Positions 44,131 through 55,552 are shown, counted from the stretch's first letter. The stretch is DNA of 64,000 nt from Novosphingobium lentum NBRC 107847 (GCF_001590965.1 NZ_BCTW01000010.1:62001-126000), one strand, 5' to 3'. The notes: a model not told the origin generated them from the sequence alone. Numbers and translations are program-made.

Positions 44131-44871
44131 TCAGCCCTTGGCGTTCTCGCGGTCGATATCGCCCTGCCAGCGCTGCGCGACGATTTCCTCGCCCGTGACC
44201 GGGTGCGGCATGTGGAACGGCACCAGCTTGTGCGTGGGCCACAGCCAGTGATCGGTGATCAGTTCATCCGGGCCGGTCGGATCGGTGGGATAGGTGACCT
44301 TGGGGAACGGCACGTATTCGTGCGGGGTGTGCGCCCAGCCGGTCTCGAAATCGGCGTGCCACTGCGGCATGTAGTTGAGGATGTGGAGCCGCCACGTGCC
44401 GTCCACCTTCTTGTACGTGTTCTCGTAGATGCCGCCTTCCCACCACTGGCGCGCCTTGAGGTGCGGGGCATCGCCTTCGTAATCCTTGTGCCGTCCGGCC
44501 TGCATCATCGAGCGCGCGCGCCCGAACGCGGTGACGCCGTCGGGCTGGACGTTGATGATGTCCTGGATTTGCGGATGATCGAGCAGAAAGCCGTCGATCG
44601 GCCCGTTGTTGCCATACGTGAACCGCGCCTGGAACCGTTCGACATACAGCCGCCGCACGCCATGCTGGCCTTTCCACACGCCGCCGAAGAAACGCACTTC
44701 GCCATCGGGCGTGAACAGGTCGACCGTCTCGTTGTACAGGCACTTGTCGATCAGGTAGCCGTAAAGGTGCTGCAGCTTGCGTATGGCCAGCTCGTCCTCG
44801 GTCACGGTGACGCGGCGGGCGAGATCGGCAACCTGGCTTTCCAGCGCGGCCAGGCGATCAGTATCGGACAT
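44131..44871 (-). CDS. SnoaL/NTF2-like protein
   Basis: A 246-residue protein with an N-terminal helix pair (LAALESQVADLARRV) and a SnoaL_4/NTF2-like cone fold: AIRKLQHLYGYLIDKCLYNETVDLFTPDGEVRFFGGVWKG, then WWEGGIYENTYKKVDGTWRLHILNYMPQWHADFE. Members include dehydratases and isomerases of aromatic catabolism. ATG 44871 is preferred because GGGAGAG lies before it. First gene of a SnoaL-ALDH-ligW unit behind operator site 3. Confidence 0.82.
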   Translation of the reverse strand: MSDTDRLAALESQVADLARRVTVTEDELAIRKLQHLYGYLIDKCLYNETVDLFTPDGEVRFFGGVWKGQHGVRRLYVERFQARFTYGNNGPIDGFLLDHPQIQDIINVQPDGVTAFGRARSMMQAGRHKDYEGDAPHLKARQWWEGGIYENTYKKVDGTWRLHILNYMPQWHADFETGWAHTPHEYVPFPKVTYPTDPTGPDELITDHWLWPTHKLVPFHMPHPVTGEEIVAQRWQGDIDRENAKG

Positions 44872-44888
44872 TGTCTGCTCTCCCATTT

Positions 44889-44907
44889 TTGTATGTCTTA
44901 CTTACAA
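44889..44907. promoter_or_regulatory. MarR-type operator, site 3 (SnoaL-ALDH-ligW promoter)
   Basis: TTGTATG-TCTTA-CTTACAA: left arm perfect, right arm one base off. Lies 18 bp before the SnoaL-like gene start. Confidence 0.75.
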
Positions 44908-44930
44908 TTTTGCCCGTTTCGGCGCGGCTG

Positions 44931-46373
44931 TCAACGGGCAGCGCGCATCCCGGCTTCGATCGCCTCGAGCCGTTCGACTTCCTCGCGGTACGGCTTGATG
45001 CCGCGCCACATGAAGAACGTCGCCAGCGGCAGCAACGCGACGGCGACGATCACCAGCGCCTTCCACAGATCGGCCTCGTTGCCGACGATCCGTTGCGCCA
45101 CGGTACCCACCACGAAACTGCCCATCGCCCCGAAGAACGTGAACATGAACAAATAGAACGCGGTCACCTGACCGCGCATCTCGTTGGGCGCGACGCGCTG
45201 GATCGCCGCGTTCTGCGGCACCGCGCCAGCCAGCCCGAACATGCCGCCCAGCGCCATCACCGCCAGGCTCGATTCGCCCGTGGGCATCAGCGGCGAACAG
45301 ATCGCGCAGACGGTGGTGCAGGCGAACAGGATCGTCGCCGCGCGCACGTTGGCGTCCTTGTAGCGTTTGGCGAGCCATTCCACGAACACCCCGCCCAGGA
45401 ACACCCCGAGCAGTGAGGCCGCCAGCAGCATCGGCGCCATCACCGCGCCGATCCGCGCCTCGTCCCAGTGATAGCTGCGGATCATGAACGGCACGCGCCA
45501 GAACATCAGCCCGAACGTGTCGATCGCGCTGAGCGCCAGGCCGATGAACAGCGGGCCATAGACCTTGCGCCGCGCGCCGATCGCCTTGAGCGCATCGAAC
45601 CCCGTGAAGGTGAGCAAGCGCCTGCCCAGCCCGGCGTCGCCCGGCAGTTCGGCGGCGGTCACCAGAACCTTGTGCCGTGGCGGTTCGACCGCCAGCATCA
45701 ACAGCGTGGCGGCGAAGACACCGGCGATGCCTTCCCAGATCAGCAGCCACTGCCAGCTGTAAATCGTCAGGCCCAGGAAATGCCCCTTGGGCCACGCGCC
45801 CAGCATTACCACCAGCTTGCCGCCCAGCCCGACGCCCACCGTGGTCCCGCCGATGAAGCCCAGCTGCAGCAGCGCGAACGCGCGCGTGATCTTCTTGGGC
45901 GGGAAATGATCGGCCAGCATCGAATAGGCCGCCGGGGCATGCGCCGATCCGCCCGCGCCGAGGAACATGCGGCTGCCGACGAACTGCGTGAACGTCTGCG
46001 CCATGCCGCCCAGCGCCATCACCGCACTGATCGCAGTCATCCCGCCGGCCAGCACGAACTTGCGCGGAAAGATGTCGGCCAGCCGCGCCAGCGGGATGCC
46101 GACCAGCACGTAGAAGATGATCGTGGCCGGGCCACCCAGGAAACCGAGCTGCTCGTCGGTCAGCTGGAAATCGATCTTGATCCGCTGCGCCAGCATGCCG
46201 AACACGGTCTGGTCGAAAAAGTTCAGGAACGTCGCCAGAATGATCGCGAACAGCGCGAAATAGGCCGCGCCGGACGAAGGCCAGCGCCGCGCGTCGCCCG
46301 CCTCGATGCCCTGCTCTGCGGTCATCTCCTGCGCCACGAACTCGGGTGCGACCGGGGCTGCGCCACCTGCCAT
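44931..46373 (-). CDS. MFS transporter, spinster-like
   Basis: A 480-residue permease. Helix 1 has IILATFLNFFDQTVFGMLAQRIKIDFQLTDEQLGFLGG and the loop GIPLARLADIFPRKFVLAGG is the MFS motif; ALLQLGFIGGTTVGVGLGGKLV follows. It is the third MFS gene of the island and is flanked by operator sites 3 and 4, the latter 58 bp from its start, so it is likely in the regulon. Probable uptake of a lignin-derived compound. Confidence 0.88.
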   Translation of the reverse strand: MAGGAAPVAPEFVAQEMTAEQGIEAGDARRWPSSGAAYFALFAIILATFLNFFDQTVFGMLAQRIKIDFQLTDEQLGFLGGPATIIFYVLVGIPLARLADIFPRKFVLAGGMTAISAVMALGGMAQTFTQFVGSRMFLGAGGSAHAPAAYSMLADHFPPKKITRAFALLQLGFIGGTTVGVGLGGKLVVMLGAWPKGHFLGLTIYSWQWLLIWEGIAGVFAATLLMLAVEPPRHKVLVTAAELPGDAGLGRRLLTFTGFDALKAIGARRKVYGPLFIGLALSAIDTFGLMFWRVPFMIRSYHWDEARIGAVMAPMLLAASLLGVFLGGVFVEWLAKRYKDANVRAATILFACTTVCAICSPLMPTGESSLAVMALGGMFGLAGAVPQNAAIQRVAPNEMRGQVTAFYLFMFTFFGAMGSFVVGTVAQRIVGNEADLWKALVIVAVALLPLATFFMWRGIKPYREEVERLEAIEAGMRAAR

Positions 46374-46430
46374 TGTCTCTCCTCTCCCGCCGCCGCAACC
46401 GTTTTCCGGCGCGATTTCAAACTCGGCAGA

Positions 46431-46449
46431 TTGTTAGTCTTGCATACAA
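46431..46449. promoter_or_regulatory. MarR-type operator, site 4 (MFS / LigD-like SDRs)
   Basis: TTGTTAG-TCTTG-CATACAA: right arm perfect, left arm two bases off. Between the divergent MFS (46373) and SDR (46535) starts. Confidence 0.65.
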
Positions 46450-46534
46450 ATTCGGACTGGTGAATAAAAAAGACGACAACGATGAAAAGCGGCGCCCGCC
46501 AACCGGATGGAGCGCGCAGATGATGGAGAGGTCA

Positions 46535-47452
46535 ATGCAGAACTTGCCGGGCAAAACGGCGTTCATCACCGGTGGCGCCAGCGGCATCGGCCTGGGCATC
46601 GCCAAGGCGCTGCTGGGTGCGGACATGAACGTGACCATCGCCGACATTCGTCAGGATCACCTCGATTCGGCGACCGCCGAGCTGGATGGCGGAGACCGTG
46701 TCCTCGCCCTGAAGCTTGATGTCACCGACCGCGCAGATTACGCGCGCGCCGCCGATGCAGCGCAAGCACGGTTCGGCAAAGTCCACGTCCTGTGCAACAA
46801 CGCCGGCGTCGCGGTGGTCGGCCCGACCGAGCTGGCAACGTTCGCCGACTGGGACTGGGTGATGGGCGTCAACCTCACCGGCACGATCAACGGCATCGTC
46901 ACGTGGCTGCCGCGCATCCTCGCGCATGGCGAAGGCGGGCACATCGTCAACACCTCGTCGATGTCGGCGCTGGTGCCGGTGGGTGGCACCACGATCTATT
47001 CGTCCGGCAAGGCGGCGGTCGCGGCGATGATGGAATGCATGCGCCCCGAACTGGAAGAGCGCGGCGTGATCTGCTCGGCATTCTGCCCCGGCGCGGTGCA
47101 ATCGAACATCGCCGAAGCGGGCAAGACCCGCCCCGATTCGCTCGCCGAAACCGGCTATGCCGAAGCGGACAAGCGGCGCCAGGCGGGCGGCAACTTCGCG
47201 CACCTCTACCAGACCAAGGAAGAGGTCGGCCAGCGGGTGCTGCAGGGCATCCTCGCCGACGAGCTCTACATCCTCACGCACAGCGAATTCCTGACCGGCG
47301 TGCGCGAACGCGGCGAGGCGATGACCGCGGCGGTGCAGACGCAGTTGCCCGAAAATCCTGAATACAAGGCCACGTTCGACCGATTGTTCCGCAACCCCGC
47401 AATCACCGACGAAATCGCCAGGCAGAACAGCATCCGCGCGACGCAAGTCTGA
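46535..47452 (+). CDS. SDR, LigD-like C-alpha dehydrogenase family
   Basis: A 305-residue NAD-dependent dehydrogenase: TGGASGIGLGIA loop, Asp after beta-2 (IADIRQD), CNNAGVAVVGPTEL, DWDWVMGVNLTGTINGIVTWLPRI, Ser of NTSSMS, and catalytic YSSGK. The DWDW-MGVNL-G-ING-VTF-PR block and length ~305 resemble LigD/LigL/LigN/LigO, which oxidise the benzylic alcohol of beta-aryl ethers. ATG 46535 follows GGAGAGG. Precedes a paralogue by 13 bp. Confidence 0.82.
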   Translation: MQNLPGKTAFITGGASGIGLGIAKALLGADMNVTIADIRQDHLDSATAELDGGDRVLALKLDVTDRADYARAADAAQARFGKVHVLCNNAGVAVVGPTELATFADWDWVMGVNLTGTINGIVTWLPRILAHGEGGHIVNTSSMSALVPVGGTTIYSSGKAAVAAMMECMRPELEERGVICSAFCPGAVQSNIAEAGKTRPDSLAETGYAEADKRRQAGGNFAHLYQTKEEVGQRVLQGILADELYILTHSEFLTGVRERGEAMTAAVQTQLPENPEYKATFDRLFRNPAITDEIARQNSIRATQV

Positions 47453-47465
47453 GAAGGACCGACAC

Positions 47466-48386
47466 ATGAAAGACTTTTCAGGCCGCACCGCCTTCGTCAC
47501 CGGCGGCGCCAATGGCGTCGGCATCGGCATCGTCCGCAACCTGCTCAACCAGGGCTGCAAGGTTGCCATCGCCGATATCCGCCAGGATTCGATCGACCAG
47601 GCGCTGGCTACGCTCGACAATCGCGAGGTGATGGGCGTGCAGCTCGATGTCGCCAGCCGCGACGGGTTCAAGGCCGCCGCCGATGAAGTCGAGGCAAAGT
47701 TCGGTCCGGTTTCGATCCTGTGCAACAACGCCGGGGTCAACCTGTTCCAGACGATCGAGGACAGCACGTACGACGACTGGGACTGGCTGATGGGCGTCAA
47801 CCTGGGCGGCGTAATCAACGGGGTGATGACCTTCGTGCCGCGCATGGTCGAACGCGTGAAGGCGGGTCAGCAGGTCGGCGGCCACGTGGTCAACACCGCG
47901 TCGATGGCCGCATTCCTCGCCGCCGGCACGCCCGGCATCTACAATACCACCAAGTTCGCGGTGCGCGGGCTGTCCGAATCGCTGCACTACAGCTTGCTGC
48001 AATACGGCATCGGCGTGTCGGTGCTGTGCCCCGGCCTCGTCAAAAGCTACATCTATGCCAGCGACGACATCCGCCCCGATGATCTGAAGGCCGGCGCCCG
48101 ACCGGTGAACCACGAGGCAGTCGAGCGGCTGGCGGGCGTGCACGAATTCGGTATGGAGCCCGACGTGATCGGCGCGCGGGTGATCGAGGCGATGCAGGCC
48201 AACCGTCTGCACATCTTCTCGCACCCCGACCACAAGGACGAACTGCGCGGAATCTTCGCCGAGATCATCGACGAATATCAGGACTATCCCAAGGATCCGG
48301 GCTTCGACCAACGCGTCGGCTTCGAAAAGATGCGCCACGACAACTTCGCCGAAGCGCGGAAGAAGTCCCGCGAGGCGAAGTTCTGA
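47466..48386 (+). CDS. SDR, LigD-like C-alpha dehydrogenase family
   Basis: A 306-residue paralogue of the preceding gene: MKDFSGRTAFVTGGANGVG, IADIRQDSIDQAL, CNNAGVNLFQTIEDSTYDDWDWLMGVNLGGVINGVMTFVPRM, and YNTTK as catalytic motif. MKDF at the start and TYDD-DW are as I recall LigD. It probably oxidises a different isomer or dimer type from its neighbour, as LigD and LigN/LigO divide enantiomers. Substrate not proven. Cotranscribed. Confidence 0.84.
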   Translation: MKDFSGRTAFVTGGANGVGIGIVRNLLNQGCKVAIADIRQDSIDQALATLDNREVMGVQLDVASRDGFKAAADEVEAKFGPVSILCNNAGVNLFQTIEDSTYDDWDWLMGVNLGGVINGVMTFVPRMVERVKAGQQVGGHVVNTASMAAFLAAGTPGIYNTTKFAVRGLSESLHYSLLQYGIGVSVLCPGLVKSYIYASDDIRPDDLKAGARPVNHEAVERLAGVHEFGMEPDVIGARVIEAMQANRLHIFSHPDHKDELRGIFAEIIDEYQDYPKDPGFDQRVGFEKMRHDNFAEARKKSREAKF

Positions 48387-48430
48387 GCGAGCCGGGTGGC
48401 GGAGTCACGCCCCGCGCCACCCACCCGCCC

Positions 48431-48510
48431 CCGCTCAACCTGAGCCTGTCGAAGGATGCCGTGGCGAGGTGTGGCGAGACGCGTCTCGACTTCGCTCGAC
48501 ATGAGCGGCG
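48431..48510. repeat. Inverted repeat, CCTGTCGAAGG family
   Basis: Left unit CGCTCAACCTGAGCCTGTCG and right unit CTTCGCTCGACATGAGCGG are inverted relatives. Lies between the SDR pair and the DedA gene. Confidence 0.65.
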
Positions 48511-48565
48511 TTGGCGTCAAGATGCCTCCATCGGAACCAATCCCACCCCCGCAGCTTGAACCACG

Positions 48566-49156
48566 ATGACATTCTCGCTCGACAGCCTGATCCACCAGTT
48601 CGGCGCCATCGGCGTCGGCGTCGGCGCGGGGCTGGAGGGCGAGACGGCGGTGGTGATCGGCGGCATTCTCGCGCGTCACGGATCGTTCAGCCCGGTTGCG
48701 GCCGCGCTCGCCGCATGGCTGGGATCTTTCATCGCCGACCAGGGCTTCTTCCTGCTCGGACGCTGGCGGCGCCAGTCGAAGCTGGTCACGCGCATCGCCG
48801 CCAAGCCGACGTTTGCCCGCGCGCTGGCGATGATCGAAACCCATCCGATCAAGTTCTGCGTGGCGTTCCGCTTCATCTACGGATTCCGCATGGCGGGCCC
48901 AATGGCGATCGGCGTGTCGAAAGTGCCCGCGCGGCTGTTTCTGGCGCTGAACCTCGTATCGGCGGCGGTGTGGGCGGCGGCGTTTACCTCGCTCGGCTAC
49001 AGTTTCGGGCTGGCGTTCGAAAAGTTCCTGCGTCGCGCGCTGTCACCGCTGCATGTGGCGATGCTGGTGACGGTGGTCGGCTCGGTCGCGCTGGTCGCCA
49101 TCCTCATCCGCAATCGCCGGCGGTTGCGCGCCGAGACACAGGGTACGCCGGCTTAG
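48566..49156 (+). CDS. DedA-family membrane protein
   Basis: A 196-residue inner-membrane protein of the DedA/SNARE-associated family: GLEGETAVVIGGILARHGSFSP (re-entrant segment with the acidic Glu), LGSFIADQGFFLLGRW, FRFIYGFRMAGPMAIGVSKVPARLF and a C-terminal helix. Family members move lipids or keep membrane potential; specific role here unknown. Its stop overlaps the convergent metF-like gene by 4 nt. Not clearly tied to the regulon. Confidence 0.87.
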   Translation: MTFSLDSLIHQFGAIGVGVGAGLEGETAVVIGGILARHGSFSPVAAALAAWLGSFIADQGFFLLGRWRRQSKLVTRIAAKPTFARALAMIETHPIKFCVAFRFIYGFRMAGPMAIGVSKVPARLFLALNLVSAAVWAAAFTSLGYSFGLAFEKFLRRALSPLHVAMLVTVVGSVALVAILIRNRRRLRAETQGTPA

Positions 49157-50037
49157 GTACGATCAATCCCGTGGCGGCGGTTGTAGGCGTGGATCCATTC
49201 GAGCGTCTTCACCAGCCCGCCGAACGGATAGAAGTGCAACCGCACCCTGCCATGTTCGGGGCCCAGCCCGGTCGCGAACGCATCGACCAGCTTGTCCGGC
49301 CCGGCGCTGCCCAGCAGGCTGGCGACCGATATGCCGTATTTCTTGAGCACCGCCGTCGAAGCGCCCACCCCGCACCGCGCGGCGAACGACAGCAGGCGCT
49401 TGATCCCGGCCGGCCCCGGCACGCCGATCCGCACCGGCACATCGATGCCGCGCGCGCGCAACTCCTTCAGCCATGCCAGAAAGGCGTCGGGATCGAAGCC
49501 GAACTGCGTGACGATCAGCGGCGCCATGCCGCGCGCCGCAATGTCCCCGACTTTCATTTCCAGCACTTGCCAGCACTGCTCGACGGTCATGTTCGGGTGG
49601 CCTTCGGGATGGCCGCCGATGCCGATCGCGCGGATCCCGCTGCGCTCGAACGCGCCGGTGGCGATCAGCGCCGAGGTATCGAAGTACGGCCCCACCGGTG
49701 CGGGCGGATCGCCGGCGACGATGAACGCGCGCGTCACCCCGGCGCGTTCGACCACCGCCTTGAGGTAGCCTTCGAAATCATCTTCCGACGTGATCCGCCG
49801 CGCCGAAAAGTGCGGCATCGGCTCGAACCCCAGCTCGCGCACCGCGACCGTGGCGGCGACGCGCGCGCCAACATCCTCGCCGGGCAGGAACGTGATCGCG
49901 ACCGGCGTTTCGGCCGGGATCAGCGGCGCGGCATCGCGCAGCGAGGCCTCGTCCTTGGCGGTCATCTCCAGGCTGAAACCCTCGGTGATGCCGATGGGCG
50001 GCCGCGCCCAGTTGGGATGGATCAGCGTGTCGGCCAT
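49153..50037 (-). CDS. metF: Methylenetetrahydrofolate reductase-type protein
   Basis: A 294-residue MetF-fold (TIM barrel) flavoprotein: LEMTAKDEASLRDAAPLIPAETPVAITFLPGED, FEPMPHFSARRITSEDDFEGYL, FIVAGDPPAPVGPYFDTSALI and VTQFGFDPDAFLAWL. It probably turns 5-methyl-THF formed by the neighbouring O-demethylase into 5,10-methylene-THF, as MetF does beside LigM in Sphingobium. Such a catabolic MetF is more divergent from the methionine-synthesis form. It follows the demethylase on the same strand, across a repeat. Confidence 0.85.
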   Translation of the reverse strand: MADTLIHPNWARPPIGITEGFSLEMTAKDEASLRDAAPLIPAETPVAITFLPGEDVGARVAATVAVRELGFEPMPHFSARRITSEDDFEGYLKAVVERAGVTRAFIVAGDPPAPVGPYFDTSALIATGAFERSGIRAIGIGGHPEGHPNMTVEQCWQVLEMKVGDIAARGMAPLIVTQFGFDPDAFLAWLKELRARGIDVPVRIGVPGPAGIKRLLSFAARCGVGASTAVLKKYGISVASLLGSAGPDKLVDAFATGLGPEHGRVRLHFYPFGGLVKTLEWIHAYNRRHGIDRT

Positions 50038-50061
50038 GCTTGCGATCCTTGCTCCACGTAG

Positions 50062-50180
50062 CCCTCTCCCCTTCAGGGGAGAGGGTCGGGAGAGGGGTTC
50101 TCTCGCGAACAGGCCCCTCTCAACTCCGGCTAGGCAGCATGCTGCCAAGCCTGTGTATCTCTCCCCTAAACGGGAGAGAG
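50062..50180. repeat. Hairpin and inverted repeat (CCCTCTCCCC family)
   Basis: CCCTCTCCCC-TTCA-GGGGAGAGGG at 50062-50085 is a perfect 10-bp hairpin; a related pair (CTCTCCCCTAAACGGGAGAG) lies at 50159-50178. Located between the O-demethylase and metF genes. Confidence 0.75.
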
Positions 50181-50211
50181 CAACCCAGTGTCGATTGCGC
50201 GGCTCGCCGAC

Positions 50212-52712
<2,501 letters not shown>

Positions 52713-52750
52713 TATCGAGAGGGGCCGCCCGTTGCGGAGAGGAAATGCCC

Positions 52751-53152
52751 ATGCAGGTCAACGCGCTCGATCACGTCAATATCATCACCGACAGGCTGGA
52801 CGAGACGGCAGAGTTCTACCGCGCGCTGCTGAGCCTTGAGCGGCGCGACGGGCCGGCACCGCTCACCCCGCAGAACGCGCAGTGGATGTACGATGCGGGG
52901 GGCAAGCCGATCCTGCACATCAATGCGGTCGACTGCCCGCGCGCGTTCGACCGCGCGGTGGAGCCGGGCCAGCTGACCGGGGCGATCCACCACATTGCGT
53001 TGAACTGTTCAGGCTATGACGAGGTCAAGGCGCGGATCGAGGCGATGGGCCGCGACCACCAGGTCAACCTCGTCGCGTCGATCGGGCTACGCCAAATCTT
53101 CACCGCCGATCCCAACAACGTGCTGCTCGAACTGAATTTCTTCGGCGACTGA
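52751..53152 (+). CDS. VOC-superfamily protein
   Basis: A 133-residue single VOC domain: LDHVNIITDRLDETAEFYRALLSLERRDGP, PILHINAVDCPRAF, GAIHHIALNCSGYDEVKARIEAMGRDHQVN and FTADPNNVLLELNF, with His/His/Glu metal ligands in the usual places. Family members include small ring-cleavage dioxygenases and glyoxalases. ATG 52751 is favoured over 52745 because GGAGAGG lies 8 nt before it. Substrate unknown. Confidence 0.82.
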   Translation: MQVNALDHVNIITDRLDETAEFYRALLSLERRDGPAPLTPQNAQWMYDAGGKPILHINAVDCPRAFDRAVEPGQLTGAIHHIALNCSGYDEVKARIEAMGRDHQVNLVASIGLRQIFTADPNNVLLELNFFGD

Positions 53153-53209
53153 GCGGCCGGAGTTTTTCCGACTTTCGTCGATGCGGCACCAGCCGAAAAC
53201 ACAAAAACT

Positions 53210-53974
53210 CTATTGGCGCGGTGCGGCCGGAATCGCCGAGATCAGCGCGTCAGCCAGCTCGTTCGGGAACGACAGATACGGACTGTGATCGGCGGGCAGC
53301 GTGACCACCCGCGCGCCCGGCAACTTGGCCTGCATCAGCCGCTGGCTGTCGATCGGGATCGTGCGATCCTGCGTGCATTCGATATAGGTGCGGGGCAACC
53401 GGCCATAGCGTTCGGCGGTCAGCGACAGTCGCTCGGAACGCGGGCCATGCGGTTCGGCCATCAGGCGCGGCAGGATCGCGGCGACCGCGTCTGGCGGTGA
53501 AAGCTGCGCGAACACCGCTGCCGCGTGCGTCATGTCCACCACCGTTCCCGCGCCACCGGCCACGGGCGAGACGATCGCGTTGAAATCGGGGTTGGGTTGT
53601 TCCAGCGCCTTGAATTCGGCACGCGACAGTCCGGTGGGCAGCATCATCGCGCACATATAGACGAGCGAATCCATCGCGTCAGGATCGAGTTCGGCCGCTT
53701 GGCTTACCACCAGACCGCCCCGGCTGTGCCCGGCCAGCACGATCGGGCCGGACGCGCCCGCCGCATCCATGTCACGACGCAAGGCTTGGCAGGCATCGAC
53801 AGCGAATTGCGCCCAGCCCTGCAGCGTGACGGCGGCGAGTTCGGCATCGCTGCCCCCCATGCCGGGCAGCGTCGGCGCGGCGACGTGGTGGCCCGCGGCG
53901 CGCAGCAGGTCGGCGACCGCATCGAAACACCAGCCTCCGTGCCACGACCCGTGAATCAGGACAAAGCCCGCCAT
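53210..53974 (-). CDS. Alpha/beta hydrolase (EstC/salicylate-esterase-like)
   Basis: A 254-residue serine hydrolase: FVLIHGSWHGGWCFDAVADLLRAAGHHVAAPTLPGMG, nucleophile elbow GHSRGG, and LPADHSPYLSFPNELADAL with the catalytic His. The HGSWHGGWCF opening matches plant methylesterase-type and bacterial EstC proteins. Might cleave an aromatic ester such as a ferulate or vanillate ester; by context only. It lies 34 bp downstream of the LigF-like gene. Confidence 0.82.
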   Translation of the reverse strand: MAGFVLIHGSWHGGWCFDAVADLLRAAGHHVAAPTLPGMGGSDAELAAVTLQGWAQFAVDACQALRRDMDAAGASGPIVLAGHSRGGLVVSQAAELDPDAMDSLVYMCAMMLPTGLSRAEFKALEQPNPDFNAIVSPVAGGAGTVVDMTHAAAVFAQLSPPDAVAAILPRLMAEPHGPRSERLSLTAERYGRLPRTYIECTQDRTIPIDSQRLMQAKLPGARVVTLPADHSPYLSFPNELADALISAIPAAPRQ

Positions 53975-54008
53975 CGCCCCAGACTATCGTTGCGCGACCC
54001 GGCCGATG

Positions 54009-54785
54009 CTATTGCACATGGCCCGTCCACGTGCGCAGCCCCGGCGCGGTGCGATCTTCGCCAGACAGCGCGGCGGCAACGCCCGGCCGCGCGGTCATCC
54101 GCTCGCGCCAATCGACCAGCCGTGGCGCGCGCGTGGCAATGGCCATGTCGGGAAACATCCGTTCGACCATCATCCCGCAGTGCGAGAAGAAATTGATGTC
54201 GGCCAGCGTGAACGTTTCGCCCGCCAGCCAGCGCGTATCGCCGAGCTGCTGTTCGACCTTGTCGACTGCGTATTCGATCTTGGCGGTGGCGTTGGCGAGG
54301 TCGGCTTCGGAGAAGCCCGATCGCGCGGTTGCCCATTTCTTGCGCTGGTCGGGCAGCGGGATGTTCTCGAGCAGCTTCTCGAAATCGCCGCTGTCGATGT
54401 TGCGCGCGATCACGCCGATCATGCGGTGCCAGCCGTGCATCGAGACGAAGTTCATCACGTGTTCGTCAACGAACTTGTTCCAGTAGCGCATCCGCGCCGC
54501 ACCGACCGGATCGCGCGGGCGCAGCGGAGCATCGCTGGGCTGCGCATCGGGGAAGGCGTCCTCGAGGTATTCGTTGATCACCGTGGTGTGCGTGATGATC
54601 GTACCGTCGTGGTCGAGCACCGGCACCTGGCCTTCGGGGTTGATCGCGGTGAACCACGGCTGGTGCTGATCGAACTTGTGCAGATCGACGTAGACGCTCT
54701 CGAACGCGAGCCCCTTTTCCTTCAACGGAATCATCGACTTGAGCGAATTCGCCACCGGTTCGGCGTGATAGTATTTCAGGGCCAT
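54009..54785 (-). CDS. Glutathione S-transferase, LigF-like beta-etherase type
   Basis: A 258-residue GST. The N-terminal thioredoxin fold has LKYYHAEPVANSLKSMIPLKEKGL with Asn13 and Ser14 at the same numbers as LigF, then WFTAINPEGQVPVLDHDGTIITHTTVINEYLEDAFPDA; the C-terminal helical domain has RYWNKFVDEHVMNFVSMHGWHRMIGV. LigF-type enzymes cleave beta-aryl ether ketones with glutathione. Alternatively a non-ether GST of the same clade. Starts a run with the SDR, PTP and amidohydrolase genes upstream on the same strand. Confidence 0.82.
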   Translation of the reverse strand: MALKYYHAEPVANSLKSMIPLKEKGLAFESVYVDLHKFDQHQPWFTAINPEGQVPVLDHDGTIITHTTVINEYLEDAFPDAQPSDAPLRPRDPVGAARMRYWNKFVDEHVMNFVSMHGWHRMIGVIARNIDSGDFEKLLENIPLPDQRKKWATARSGFSEADLANATAKIEYAVDKVEQQLGDTRWLAGETFTLADINFFSHCGMMVERMFPDMAIATRAPRLVDWRERMTARPGVAAALSGEDRTAPGLRTWTGHVQ

Positions 54786-54794
54786 CGTGTTCTC

Positions 54795-55541
54795 CTAAAC
54801 CCGCATCGTTCCGAGCATTCCGCCGTCCACCGCCAGCGCCTGCCCGGTGACATGGCTCGCCGCGTCGGACAGCAGGAAGGCCGCGACTTGCGCCAGTTCG
54901 TCCGCCGTGCCGGTGTGACCGAGCGGCACGGCGCGCGCCATCTGATCGGCCGCGCCGGGCGGCAGCCCGTCGAGCATCGGCGTGTCGATCAGGCCGGGGA
55001 TCACGCAGTTCGAACGCACGCCGAACGCCGCGCCCTCGTTGGCGACCGCGCGCGACAGGCCGAGCACGGCGTGCTTCGAGGCGACGTAGGCCGCGTTCAT
55101 CGGCATCCCGCGCTCGCTGGCGAGGCTGCCGGTGACAAGGATCGCGCCGCCGCGCCGCGCTTTCATCGCGGGCAGGACATGCGCGATGGCCCAGAACACC
55201 GAGGTCAGGTTGACGGTCATCACCGCGTCGAACACGTCGTCGGGATAGTCCTCGACCGCACAGAAATTGCCGCCGATCCCGGCGTTGAGGAACAGCCCGT
55301 CAATGATCCCGTTCTGCGCCACCGCCGCATCGAGCGCGGCGATGAGTTGCGCCTTGTCACCCACGTCCGCCGCCGCCCAGCGCGCGCCTTCGCCCAGCTC
55401 GCGCGCCGCCGCTTCGAGCAGATCGGCGCGCCGCGCGATCAGCGTCACCCGCCCGCCCGCCGAAGCGATGCGAGCGGCGGTGGCGCGACCGATCCCGGTC
55501 GATGCGCCGGTGATGACGACATGTCTTCCGTTGAAATTCAT
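54795..55541 (-). CDS. SDR oxidoreductase
   Basis: Classical 248-residue SDR: TGASTGIGRATA, LIARRADLLEAA (Arg pair after beta-2, suggesting NADP), NAGIGG, Ser of VTGSLAS, YVASK and DGGMLGTMRV. Start ATG 55541 is chosen over a TTG at 55550. It lies 9 bp upstream of the LigF-like gene, so a shared message is likely. Substrate unknown. Confidence 0.82.
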   Translation of the reverse strand: MNFNGRHVVITGASTGIGRATAARIASAGGRVTLIARRADLLEAAARELGEGARWAAADVGDKAQLIAALDAAVAQNGIIDGLFLNAGIGGNFCAVEDYPDDVFDAVMTVNLTSVFWAIAHVLPAMKARRGGAILVTGSLASERGMPMNAAYVASKHAVLGLSRAVANEGAAFGVRSNCVIPGLIDTPMLDGLPPGAADQMARAVPLGHTGTADELAQVAAFLLSDAASHVTGQALAVDGGMLGTMRV

Positions 55542-55552
55542 GCCCGACAACT

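Noticed and set aside
44902..46398. 498-codon minus-strand frame over the MFS gene
   Set aside because: Same strand as the MFS gene but another frame; no membrane helices or motifs, while the MFS frame has both.
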